Source of the DNA: UBA7239 sp035456205
GTDB lineage: Bacteria > Pseudomonadota > Gammaproteobacteria > Pseudomonadales > UBA7239
NCBI GenBank assembly: GCA_035456205.1
Contig: DATIDQ010000004.1
Coordinates: 1 to 35,667, forward strand
Length of the DNA: 35,667 nucleotides
Reading direction: 5' to 3'
Shown here: one piece after another, positions 8,128 through 16,633 of the stretch
Numbering within the stretch: the stretch's first letter is position 1
How the letters are laid out: the number at the start of each line of letters is the position of its first letter
Translations under genes and position numbers: made by a program
Notes under the pieces: generated by a model
What the model was told of the DNA's origin: nothing
Databases searched by the model: none
Seen by the model: only the letters and a program-made list of their open reading frames with translations

Positions 8128-11100
8128 TTGAGACAACCTGAAAAGCTCTGCAACACGTTTTTCAGAAACGGCTACTCTCGTTTTCATCGGCTGGGCAAAC
8201 AACGCAATGCGCCATTCCTCAAGCAGCCACCGTAACTCCTGTTGCGGTTCAGTCCAGTCTACCATCGATGTTTTTTCCAACTGTTCTCGCACAGGCAACC
8301 AGAATTTTTGCAACTGGGCTACGGCTTGTTGATCACGCGGCACACCGCCACGCAATCTTTCCAACCGTTTCTGCAAGGCTTCCATATAGCGCCCGTACTG
8401 CATCAACTGCTCATACGCTACGGCGCGCAAAAAACCGGGAAACCACAAACCTGCAAGCTGTGAACGAATATCCTGTACCGTCATTTTTGCCTCTGGTGAT
8501 TTCAACGCATCCAGTTGTTGCTGGATGGTTTGTGCCAGCAACGCCGCATGTGCCAATACTTTTTCCAGTTGCTGAGCAACGCCGTACAACGCCGATTTAT
8601 GTTGCGCGATACTGTTTTCAAAATCTTCCTTGCTGCGCGGCAATGCTTGACCAGAAAAAAATGTCTGCGCAACGCACGTATCAACAAAATCATTCATCAA
8701 TTCGCTGGCTGAACCAAAAGCTGCCAGAGCAAGCCGCACACGGTTATCACGCAGACAATCTTTTTGCAGCGCCTTGATTTGCTGCGGCAAAGACAGCACA
8801 GCCAGACGCACCAAGCCGCGCTTATGCTCCCGTTCCGCTACCACTTGCGTGTCATATAACGTAATGGCGACACTGTCATAAGCATCCTGCAAGGCAGGCC
8901 ACGCAGTAATGCGCATATCGCCGCGCTGTTGCGGCACCGTATCAGCCAGATCCGGAAAATCCCAGCTGCGAATACCGGTACGGGCAAACCCTGTCTCAGC
9001 CGCCTGCTGTACCACTTCACGGGCTTGCGAAGAAAACTCGGCACGTAACAAGACAAGATCCCTGCCCTGCGCCAACACCACATCGCGCTCACCCAATACC
9101 TGGATATTCATGCGATAAAACGCATCCAGTTGCGCTTCATCCAGATCTTGCTCACTGATCTGCAAACTGTAAAAACGCAAAAGACTTTTTACCAATGCTT
9201 GTGACAGACTTTCTGCAACATCGGGAGATTGTTGCAATAAAGCGGCCAGTCTTTCTGCAGTATTCGGCAGTGGCACCAGTGTTTTGCGCAAGCTTTTTGG
9301 CAATGCACGCAATAAAGCCTGGATTTTATCGGCCAGTAACCCCGGCACCAACCAGCTGATTTTTTCAGCTGGAATCTGGTTCAACAGGGGCAATGGCACT
9401 TGCAGTGTCACACCATCATTCGCGTGGCCGGGTTCAAAACTGTAAAGCAGTCTGAGCGCATTGCCGTGACAATCCAGATGATCCGGAAATTGCACGATAG
9501 TTTCATCACCGGGATCACGCACCAGCACGTCTTCTTCACGCAGCAACAATAATTGTGCATCGTGTTGGCTGACTTTCTTATACCAGTTATCCAGTTCATT
9601 GACGGTGACAATATCATCCGGAATACGTGCGGCATAAAAAGCAAATAAGGCGCTATCATCCACCAACAAATCACGGCGGCGAATGCGCGCTTCCATATCC
9701 TGTACCCGTTCAATCAATGCCTGGTTGCGCGCCAAAAAAGTGGAGCGACCGCGATACTTTCCTGCCACCAGCGCTTCACGAATCAGCAATTCACGCGCTT
9801 GCGGCCTGTCAATGTCACCATAAAACACCGTCTTTTTTTCTACCAGCACCAAGCCGTACAAACTGATGCGCTGATGGATCATTGGCATACCGCGCGGCTC
9901 ATCCCAGAATGGCTCGAAATAATCCATCTGCAAAAGATGGCTGGCTGCTGGTAATACCCACTGCGGCTCGATCATCGCCACACCGTGTGCGAATAATTGC
10001 GAGGTTTCCATCAGGTTGGCAGCTGCCAACCAGCGCGGCGATTTTTTAGCTTGTGCTGAACCGGGAAAAATACGCAGTTTGCGTTGACGGCAACCGAGAT
10101 ACTCACGGTCCTCCTGCTTCAGTGCAATATTCGACAACAACCCTACCAACAATGCCTGGTGCAGATTGGCATACGCTGCTGGCGGCAGCTTGGAATAATC
10201 CAGCGCATCGACATTTTCTTTCCAGCTATTTTGCTGGCAGGCCACGTGCAACTGGTGATGGATATCGCGCCACTCGCGCATACGCTGTGCCGAGAGAAAA
10301 TTCTGTTCGCAAAATTTCCGCAGTGCATTTTGCGACAACGCTTGACGCTGCTGTTCGTAGGCTGACCACAACTTCAGGTAGCTGACAAAATCCGAGCGCT
10401 CATCCGCCCACTGTTTGTGTTTTTCGTCAGATTGCTGTTTTTTATCGACAGGTCTGTCGCGCGGATCCTGCACGCTGAGCGCACTGGTGATAATCAGGAC
10501 TTCACGCAAGCAATTCTTTTTCTGCGCCGCCACCAGCATCGCAGCAAGACGTGGATCCAGCGGCAACCGGGCAATATCGCGCCCCAGCGCTGTAATAACA
10601 CGCTGTTCATCCACAGCACGCAGCTCGGTTAGCAAGCTGTAACCTTCATTCACATGTCGCGAATCCGGCGCATCCAGAAAAGGAAAATCTTCCATCCTGC
10701 CCAGTTTCAACAACAGCATCTGCAAAATAACCGATGCCAGATTGGTGCGGCGAATTTCAGGATCGGTAAACGCCGGCCGTGCACGAAAATCATTTTCACT
10801 GTACAGCCGCACACAAATACCGGCTTCCAAACGGCCGCAACGCCCTGCACGCTGGTTGGCACTGGCTTGCGAGATATTTTCTATCGGCAAACGCTGCACA
10901 CGTGTGCGATGACTGTAGCGACTGATACGTGCATTACCCACATCAACCACATAACGGATTCCCGGCACAGTGAGTGATGTTTCGGCCACATTGGTCGCGA
11001 GAACAATCCTGCGTCCGGCGTGCGGTGAAAATATTTTCTGCTGCTCTTTCAATGTCAGCCGCGCGTATAACGGCACCACTTCACAATGTTTCAGATTGTT

Positions 11101-11880
11101 GTTATAGGTTTGTTGTTTACGCAAGTGGCGCGCCGTATCAAGAATGTCGCGCTCGCCTGAAAGAAACACCAGCACATCACCACCGCGCACACTGCGCGAT
11201 TTTTCTGTATCCAACAGATAATCCAGTGCTTGCTCGATCACTTCTCCCACATCATCCGGTTTACCCGGCATTTCATCGGGCGGCATGTAGGTGATATCAA
11301 CCGGATAAGTGCGCCCTTCTACCGTAATAATCGGCGCAGGATTGCCTTTACGGTCGGCAAAATGTTCGGAAAAACGCTGCACATCAATGGTGGCCGACGT
11401 GATGATCAACTTCAAATCAGGACGTTTTGGCAGCAACAGCTTGATATAGCCGAGCAGGAAATCAATATTGAGCGAGCGTTCGTGCGCTTCATCAACAATC
11501 AGCGTGTCATATTTTTTCAGCAAACGGTCGCGCTGGATTTCTGCCAGCAGGATACCGTCTGTCATCAGCTTGATGCGCGTGTTGTCACTGCTGTCATCAT
11601 GAAATCGCACCTGGCAACCAACCGTTTGTCCTAGCGGCTCATTCAATTCCTGTGCGATGCGTGTAGCGACTGTGCGCGCAGCCAAACGGCGTGGCTGGGT
11701 GTGACCAATCATTCCATTTTCACCACGGCCCAGTTCAAGACAAATTTTTGGCAGCTGTGTGGTTTTACCCGAACCGGTCTCACCGGCAACAATCAGCACC
11801 TGATGGTTTTTAATGAGCTCGGCAATTTCGTGCCGGCGCTCAACAACGGGCAGTTCGGGTGGGTAGTTGATTTTATCCAT
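8116..11880 (-). CDS. hrpA: ATP-dependent RNA helicase HrpA
   Basis: This 1254-residue DEAH-box helicase has Walker A GETGSGKTTQ (residues 33-42), VDEAHERS (DEAH box), SAT, the motif QRAGRCGR, and a long C-terminal region of the HrpA type (DUF3418-like). HrpA rescues stalled ribosomes and remodels RNA in E. coli. I chose ATG 11880, giving MDKINYPPELPV, because the homologous core starts there; the frame extends to 11976 but that part lies inside the upstream gene. The protein lacks the roughly 80-residue N-terminal extension of E. coli HrpA. The start codon overlaps the end of the GMC oxidoreductase gene by 8 bases with no clear ribosome site, so translation is probably coupled. It converges with dapE. 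Confidence 0.93.
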   Translation of the reverse strand: MDKINYPPELPVVERRHEIAELIKNHQVLIVAGETGSGKTTQLPKICLELGRGENGMIGHTQPRRLAARTVATRIAQELNEPLGQTVGCQVRFHDDSSDNTRIKLMTDGILLAEIQRDRLLKKYDTLIVDEAHERSLNIDFLLGYIKLLLPKRPDLKLIITSATIDVQRFSEHFADRKGNPAPIITVEGRTYPVDITYMPPDEMPGKPDDVGEVIEQALDYLLDTEKSRSVRGGDVLVFLSGERDILDTARHLRKQQTYNNNLKHCEVVPLYARLTLKEQQKIFSPHAGRRIVLATNVAETSLTVPGIRYVVDVGNARISRYSHRTRVQRLPIENISQASANQRAGRCGRLEAGICVRLYSENDFRARPAFTDPEIRRTNLASVILQMLLLKLGRMEDFPFLDAPDSRHVNEGYSLLTELRAVDEQRVITALGRDIARLPLDPRLAAMLVAAQKKNCLREVLIITSALSVQDPRDRPVDKKQQSDEKHKQWADERSDFVSYLKLWSAYEQQRQALSQNALRKFCEQNFLSAQRMREWRDIHHQLHVACQQNSWKENVDALDYSKLPPAAYANLHQALLVGLLSNIALKQEDREYLGCRQRKLRIFPGSAQAKKSPRWLAAANLMETSQLFAHGVAMIEPQWVLPAASHLLQMDYFEPFWDEPRGMPMIHQRISLYGLVLVEKKTVFYGDIDRPQARELLIREALVAGKYRGRSTFLARNQALIERVQDMEARIRRRDLLVDDSALFAFYAARIPDDIVTVNELDNWYKKVSQHDAQLLLLREEDVLVRDPGDETIVQFPDHLDCHGNALRLLYSFEPGHANDGVTLQVPLPLLNQIPAEKISWLVPGLLADKIQALLRALPKSLRKTLVPLPNTAERLAALLQQSPDVAESLSQALVKSLLRFYSLQISEQDLDEAQLDAFYRMNIQVLGERDVVLAQGRDLVLLRAEFSSQAREVVQQAAETGFARTGIRSWDFPDLADTVPQQRGDMRITAWPALQDAYDSVAITLYDTQVVAEREHKRGLVRLAVLSLPQQIKALQKDCLRDNRVRLALAAFGSASELMNDFVDTCVAQTFFSGQALPRSKEDFENSIAQHKSALYGVAQQLEKVLAHAALLAQTIQQQLDALKSPEAKMTVQDIRSQLAGLWFPGFLRAVAYEQLMQYGRYMEALQKRLERLRGGVPRDQQAVAQLQKFWLPVREQLEKTSMVDWTEPQQELRWLLEEWRIALFAQPMKTRVAVSEKRVAELFRLSQSGK

Positions 11881-13582
11881 GCCCGAACGGGCACTTGCCA
11901 CCGCCGCTTGCAGTATCAATACCTTTCGGTGGCAAACCGGCAAATGCATCCGCACGATTTTTTTCACGATCAGCAAGAATCATGTCTGAAGCTTTTTCAG
12001 CAACAGCAACAGTCGGCGCATGCGTATTACCAGACAGCAGATTAGGAAAAATCGATGCGTCCACTATGCGCAGCGCATGCAAACCGTGAACTTTCAATTC
12101 ATTGTCGACAACGGCTGATTGGTCATCGGCTGCGCCCATCTTGCAGGTGCCAACCGGGTGATACACGCTGCCGCCTTTTTCACGGCAATAATCCAGAATC
12201 TGTTCGTCGGTCTGCACTTGTGCGCCGGGCACGATTTCTGTCGTACCAATCTCGCGAAACGGTGCGGCCGCATAAATTTCCCGCTGCTTTTTCACACCGT
12301 CGACTACACGCTTGCAATCGTTTTCATTGGTCAGATAGTTATAGAGAATTTTGGGTGGCGCTTTAGGATCAGCACTGCGGATATGCACATGACCACGCGC
12401 CTCTGGCCGCAACAGACAGGTGGTGGAATTCACACCCGGCACAGGCGAAGGCGTCATATTGCCTTTGTCATCCATGCCGCCAGCACCCGGCGTAAAGTGG
12501 ATTTGCATGCTCGGACGGGTTTCACCGGCCTCGCGATAAAACGCACCGATATTGGCGGCAGGAAATGCCAGCAAGCCGCGTTTACTGAAAAGATATTTGA
12601 AAACGTTAAACACGACGAGGGGAAATTTACCATCATCACCGATAGTCCTACCCTTACTCACACCGTGTTGCACTTGCACGTGATAATGATCCTGCAAGTT
12701 TTCACCTACGCCGCGCAGTTCCTGCTTCAATTCAATACCGTGACTCTCGATCACTTCACGCTGGCCCACACCAGACATTTCCAACAGCGCAGGTGAGTTC
12801 AATGCGCCGGCAGCAAGAATCACTTCCTGCATCGCAGCAGCTTCCTGTAACTGACCCTTGCTATCAAGATAATGTACACCGATAGCACGCGTTTTATGGA
12901 ACAGAATTTTTGCTGCGACCGACTTTGTCGCAATCACAAGATTCTTGCGTTTGCACACTTCCTTGCCAAGAAATGCAGCCGCCGAACTCCAGCGCTTGCC
13001 CGCTTTCTGGTTCAACTGGAAATAACCGACGCCTTCCTGTTTTTCACCATTGAAATCGTTGGTACGCGGAATCCCCGTCGCTTCTGCTGCACGAAGGTAA
13101 TACTCGGAGTGCATATATTCGGTGCGGCAATTCGTGACATTCAATTCGCCACCTTTGCCGTGGTAACGGCTCGCTTCTCCCAGTTCAAAATTTTCACTGC
13201 GCCGAAAATACGGCAACAGGCTCTCGTAGTCCCAACCCTCGCAACCGGGAATTTTTGCCCATTCATCGTAATCTTCACGTTGGCCGCGAATATAGACCAT
13301 GCCATTGATCGAGCTGCAACCGCCGAGTACACGGCCACGCGGCGAATGGATCGGACGATTATTACAACCGGGCTCCGGTTCGCTGAAATATATATTGGTA
13401 TCTTTCGGATCAAAAATCAGTTTGATGAAACCCATCGGCATGTGGATCATCGGGTTGGTATCTTTACCGCCGGCTTCAATCAGCAGCACACGGATATTGC
13501 TGTTACGCGACAAACGGTTGGCCAGAACACAGCCTGCAGAACCTGCGCCTACTATGATGTAATCAAACTGGTTATCAAGCAT
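11873..13582 (-). CDS. GMC-family FAD-dependent alcohol/choline dehydrogenase-like oxidoreductase
   Basis: This 569-residue protein starts with an FAD-binding Rossmann motif, DYIIVGAGSAGCVLANRLSR. It has the GMC signature segment PRGRVLGGCSSINGMVYIRG and C-terminal catalytic motifs YHPVGTCKMG (His475) and SGNTHAPT (His521). Such enzymes oxidise primary alcohols (choline, aliphatic alcohols, polyethylene glycol); the substrate cannot be read from the sequence. The protein ends in a glycine-rich tail and KCPFGHG, which is unusual. A ribosome site (AGGAAA) lies ahead of ATG 13582, inside the end of the upstream membrane-protein gene. The stop overlaps hrpA. There is no obvious signal peptide, so it is probably cytoplasmic. 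Confidence 0.88.
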   Translation of the reverse strand: MLDNQFDYIIVGAGSAGCVLANRLSRNSNIRVLLIEAGGKDTNPMIHMPMGFIKLIFDPKDTNIYFSEPEPGCNNRPIHSPRGRVLGGCSSINGMVYIRGQREDYDEWAKIPGCEGWDYESLLPYFRRSENFELGEASRYHGKGGELNVTNCRTEYMHSEYYLRAAEATGIPRTNDFNGEKQEGVGYFQLNQKAGKRWSSAAAFLGKEVCKRKNLVIATKSVAAKILFHKTRAIGVHYLDSKGQLQEAAAMQEVILAAGALNSPALLEMSGVGQREVIESHGIELKQELRGVGENLQDHYHVQVQHGVSKGRTIGDDGKFPLVVFNVFKYLFSKRGLLAFPAANIGAFYREAGETRPSMQIHFTPGAGGMDDKGNMTPSPVPGVNSTTCLLRPEARGHVHIRSADPKAPPKILYNYLTNENDCKRVVDGVKKQREIYAAAPFREIGTTEIVPGAQVQTDEQILDYCREKGGSVYHPVGTCKMGAADDQSAVVDNELKVHGLHALRIVDASIFPNLLSGNTHAPTVAVAEKASDMILADREKNRADAFAGLPPKGIDTASGGGKCPFGHG

Positions 13583-15371
13583 GATCTTTTCCTACCTGTA
13601 TTTTATCAAGGTTATTACTCTGGCCGCCTTCCACTCCCGGGAAAAGCAGCCCACGACACCGCCCCAGACTTACTTGAAAACATTTACCACCCAACAATAC
13701 CGGTAAGAATAGCAAACAAAATAACCAGCTGACCATGAGTGCGGCCTGCACAAAACGCTGCTCTGGTACCACAAAAATGGATTGTCCGAAGTACCCGGCC
13801 AACAATACCCCCAATAGCACAAGGACCTCTTGCGAAGACTTTTTCCAATAAAAAAGCAGCCCGATGAAGGAAAAAGAAACAACAAGAATATTTAATAAAA
13901 ATAATAAATTATAGAAATTACGATGTAAGGCATTATTTGAATCACCAACATATTTTCCATCTAGCGCAGCGGCTCTTTTATAACCTGCAGCGCCTTCGGA
14001 TGGCTCTAATCTGGCGCCCCATGCATAGAAATGGACATCTTTTGCATTCGTTACATCATCCAGAAAATTACCGAATCTGACATCCAGATAACTGACCGTT
14101 GATTTTTTTAAATCAAAAACAAATTTTTCAGGCTTGGAGGGCAATGACAATTCTTTTTCGAACAGCAAATCTTCTTGTCGCCCGCCCCCTTCAAGCAATT
14201 GCTGTGTGAATACCTTTACTGATAATGACCTCGGCTCATCAGACCAGAACCAGATGCTCCACGTGTAATCACCTTCTGGAAGCGGCATGTTACTGGTTCC
14301 CTGAACATAATAATCATTGCCTGCTTGCGCATTTATCGCTGGAGTCAACCTCGGTGCAGTTATATCTCCCAATGGAGAAATAACGGCATTTTGTTCGAAA
14401 CTCACATTCTTTCCGCTCCATGAACTTCCAAAAGACATATCTTCTGCAAGGCGATGATCCATAAAATCTCTATCATAATCACCAAGATATGTATGAACAG
14501 CATAACTCCCTAAATAGAAATACACCCTGCTTAACAGCAAACAGGCAATCCCCTGAAAATTTCCAGTGCCCCAATCACTGGAAATACCTCTTGCATTCTC
14601 ACAGGCCGGCGACCAATGATACCCATTTTGTGGAAATACAGTGTCATACCCCGCACTATCTGTAGCAAGATGCACGGTAATTGCAGTTTCCGAGTACTCT
14701 CTGGATATAAATACCAACTCATTCATATTTTTCCAATTAGACCAATACTGAGCCGCTATGGGAACAAGACAAACAAGAACAAGAACAGAATTCCATTGAA
14801 ATGAAACTTTGTTACCCTTGTATTTATTCCATAAAAAAACAGACAGCTTGAAGAACAGGAAACACAGCAAAGCCAGTTGCAACGGATTAAAATATGCAGT
14901 TCTGAAAATCACCGCCAATCCAAGCATAATCCCACCCAGGATATAGCAAATAGCTTTGTTATTATTTCCTGCTAACAATAATAAAAGCACACCCTCAAGA
15001 AAAAACAGAGTAGCGGGAGTATCAGACAAGGTATTAAAAAATGTTGGCCATAACAATGCGATAACAACCAGATTTAAAACAAGCCAGGCAAACAGTGAAT
15101 ATTTTCTTGACGACACACGAAAATGTGACTCTGAAATATTGTTTAATACAAACCAGCTTGTTACTGATACCACCAAAAGAATCAAAACCTGTAGCCAGAA
15201 CAACAGATCGAGCGACACATCGAACCGAAAGGGCAAACTGAACCAGTAGACTGCCCCTATGGGGCGCAAGAAGTTGTAACAGATCTCTTGCTTGGCACAC
15301 ACATAGCCAAGCTGTATATAGTAATCAGCATCACAGCATTGCTCGGATATTTTCAGGAGACTATCTTGCAT
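13575..15371 (-). CDS. Polytopic membrane protein, GT-C-like, with a lectin-like insert
   Basis: I do not recognise a named family for this 598-residue protein. Residues 55-205 are strongly hydrophobic with about four to five membrane segments. DADYYIQLG (residues 14-22) and LSDTPATLFFLEG (115-127) resemble first-loop and later motifs of GT-C glycosyltransferases. Residues 330-456 look like a secreted beta-sandwich; YTWSIWFWSDEP and FYAWGARLEP resemble jelly-roll carbohydrate-binding domains seen in phage tail and surface proteins. More membrane segments follow (485-560). The DNA is visibly AT-richer than its neighbours, which suggests transfer. The start ATG 15371 has a good ribosome site (AAGGAT). 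It overlaps the GMC gene by 8 bases. A role in transferring sugar to an envelope lipid or protein is inference. Confidence 0.65.
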   Translation of the reverse strand: MQDSLLKISEQCCDADYYIQLGYVCAKQEICYNFLRPIGAVYWFSLPFRFDVSLDLLFWLQVLILLVVSVTSWFVLNNISESHFRVSSRKYSLFAWLVLNLVVIALLWPTFFNTLSDTPATLFFLEGVLLLLLAGNNNKAICYILGGIMLGLAVIFRTAYFNPLQLALLCFLFFKLSVFLWNKYKGNKVSFQWNSVLVLVCLVPIAAQYWSNWKNMNELVFISREYSETAITVHLATDSAGYDTVFPQNGYHWSPACENARGISSDWGTGNFQGIACLLLSRVYFYLGSYAVHTYLGDYDRDFMDHRLAEDMSFGSSWSGKNVSFEQNAVISPLGDITAPRLTPAINAQAGNDYYVQGTSNMPLPEGDYTWSIWFWSDEPRSLSVKVFTQQLLEGGGRQEDLLFEKELSLPSKPEKFVFDLKKSTVSYLDVRFGNFLDDVTNAKDVHFYAWGARLEPSEGAAGYKRAAALDGKYVGDSNNALHRNFYNLLFLLNILVVSFSFIGLLFYWKKSSQEVLVLLGVLLAGYFGQSIFVVPEQRFVQAALMVSWLFCLLFLPVLLGGKCFQVSLGRCRGLLFPGVEGGQSNNLDKIQVGKDHA

Positions 15372-15563
15372 GGTGATCCTTCTTGATTAGCAGTTCCGAG
15401 ATGAAGCAACCCCCTGATTGTACGGCAAAGTATCAAATATAGACTCTCATCCATTCATCAGAAACTGTAAAATCCGGATCAAAACGCAGTATATTCCCCA
15501 CTTTCCCCATGCATTACAGAAAATTACACTTCAATTGTTGGAGTCTTTTTATGGAGAGATGGT

Positions 15564-16298
15564 ATGGGCATAGCCAATTATTTTGATAGCGACCCCAACT
15601 TCACGCGCACGCAGGAAGCCGAGCTCGTTCGCCTCACCAAAGCCCTGCGCCAGATTATTGACAACAATGTGAAGCTGAACGCTCCGCTGGAAACCCTGAC
15701 CCAGCTGGCTGACGACGCTGAAGCCATGGCTGCACAAATGCAGCCTTACAGCAGCGTGCGCCCGATTGCCGCCCACAACAAACATTTCAGACCTGATGAT
15801 GTGAACTGGTCCGCCCCGTACAGCCCCGTAGTGGGACGCTGCAACCCGATCTCGCCCCCTATGCAAATGGCGCTGCGTGAAGATAAGGCCATCGGCATTG
15901 TGACCTACGGTGATGCGTTTGAAGGCCCGCCGAACTGCGTACACGGCGGCATGGTGGCACTGGCATGGGATCACGTGATGGCGCTGGCCAATATGCTGGT
16001 CAACACTCGGGGGCCTACTGCCTGGCTGCACGTTGAATACCGCAAACCTACACCGTTGTACACGCCACTGCGCTTTGAAGCGTGGATTGAAAAAATTGAG
16101 GGCAAGAAAATTTTTATTCGCGGGTTTTGCTATGCCCATGGCGAAGTAGTGACAGAAGCCAACGGCCTGTTCATCAATACCGTGATAAAAAATATTGGCG
16201 TGGAAGAAGAAATGTTGCGCCAGGAACAATTAAAACCTGGCGAAGCCGACCCTGATGACCGACACCCGTTACATCCCTCTCGCTTCACTGCTGATTGA
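15564..16298 (+). CDS. Hotdog-fold (PaaI/4HBT-like) thioesterase family protein
   Basis: This 244-residue protein has a C-terminal hotdog domain recognised from PPNCVHGGMVALAWDHVMA, in which HGG followed by an acidic residue is the thioesterase hallmark. A later stretch, WLHVEYRKPTPLYTPLRFEAW, matches the central strand and catalytic-face region of this superfamily. The N-terminal 90 residues are mainly helical and outside the hotdog core. Such enzymes cleave acyl-CoA thioesters; the acyl group is unknown. ATG 15564 follows GGAGAGAT, a good ribosome site. The next gene starts inside this one, overlapping by 44 bases. It is divergent from the AT-rich membrane protein gene across 192 bases, in which I see no convincing promoter. 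Confidence 0.8.
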   Translation: MGIANYFDSDPNFTRTQEAELVRLTKALRQIIDNNVKLNAPLETLTQLADDAEAMAAQMQPYSSVRPIAAHNKHFRPDDVNWSAPYSPVVGRCNPISPPMQMALREDKAIGIVTYGDAFEGPPNCVHGGMVALAWDHVMALANMLVNTRGPTAWLHVEYRKPTPLYTPLRFEAWIEKIEGKKIFIRGFCYAHGEVVTEANGLFINTVIKNIGVEEEMLRQEQLKPGEADPDDRHPLHPSRFTAD

Positions 16299-16584
16299 TA
16301 TCGAGTGCGAGTTGCGGCGCGCCAATCTGTGGAGCGCCGAACCGCCCTCGGCAGAAGCGCTCGCAAGCATCGAACCGTTTTGTGTTGACACAATGGACTT
16401 TCAGCAATGGCTGCAATTTGTATTGTTGCCACGTATGAATACGCTGATTACTGCACAAGCGCCATTACCGGATAAATGCGATATCACCACGATGGCAGAA
16501 ACGGTGTGGGCAGCTAACGTCCATGCAAAACACGTGATTGATGCATTACGGGCGTTTGATCAAACCATCAATGACACGCCATAA
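16255..16584 (+). CDS. yqcC: YqcC family protein (DUF446)
   Basis: This 109-residue protein matches the small YqcC/DUF446 family, with conserved features ELRRANLWSAEPPSAEAL, PFCVDTMDFQQWLQF and LLPRMNTLI. The family is an alpha-helical bundle of unknown function, in E. coli encoded next to truC. The start ATG 16255 lies within the thioesterase gene, overlapping it by 44 bases in another frame, so the two are almost certainly co-transcribed. No strong ribosome site is visible, consistent with coupling. There are no membrane segments and no signal peptide. Confidence 0.85.
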   Translation: MTDTRYIPLASLLIDIECELRRANLWSAEPPSAEALASIEPFCVDTMDFQQWLQFVLLPRMNTLITAQAPLPDKCDITTMAETVWAANVHAKHVIDALRAFDQTINDTP

Positions 16585-16633
16585 TAGCCATCCTTGCAAG
16601 ATCGTCACTTGCCCACAGGAAAGCTACTGACTT

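Noticed and set aside
12872..13732. A 286-codon plus-strand frame opposite the GMC oxidoreductase gene, and others of 134 to 225 codons opposite GMC and hrpA
   Set aside because: They are antisense to well-supported genes with intact motifs and have no ribosome sites or recognisable domains.
15549..16229. A 226-codon minus-strand reading frame opposite the thioesterase gene
   Set aside because: The plus-strand frame has a good ribosome site and clear hotdog motifs. The minus-strand translation shows no recognisable domain and is rich in His, Arg and Ala, as expected of a shadow frame.
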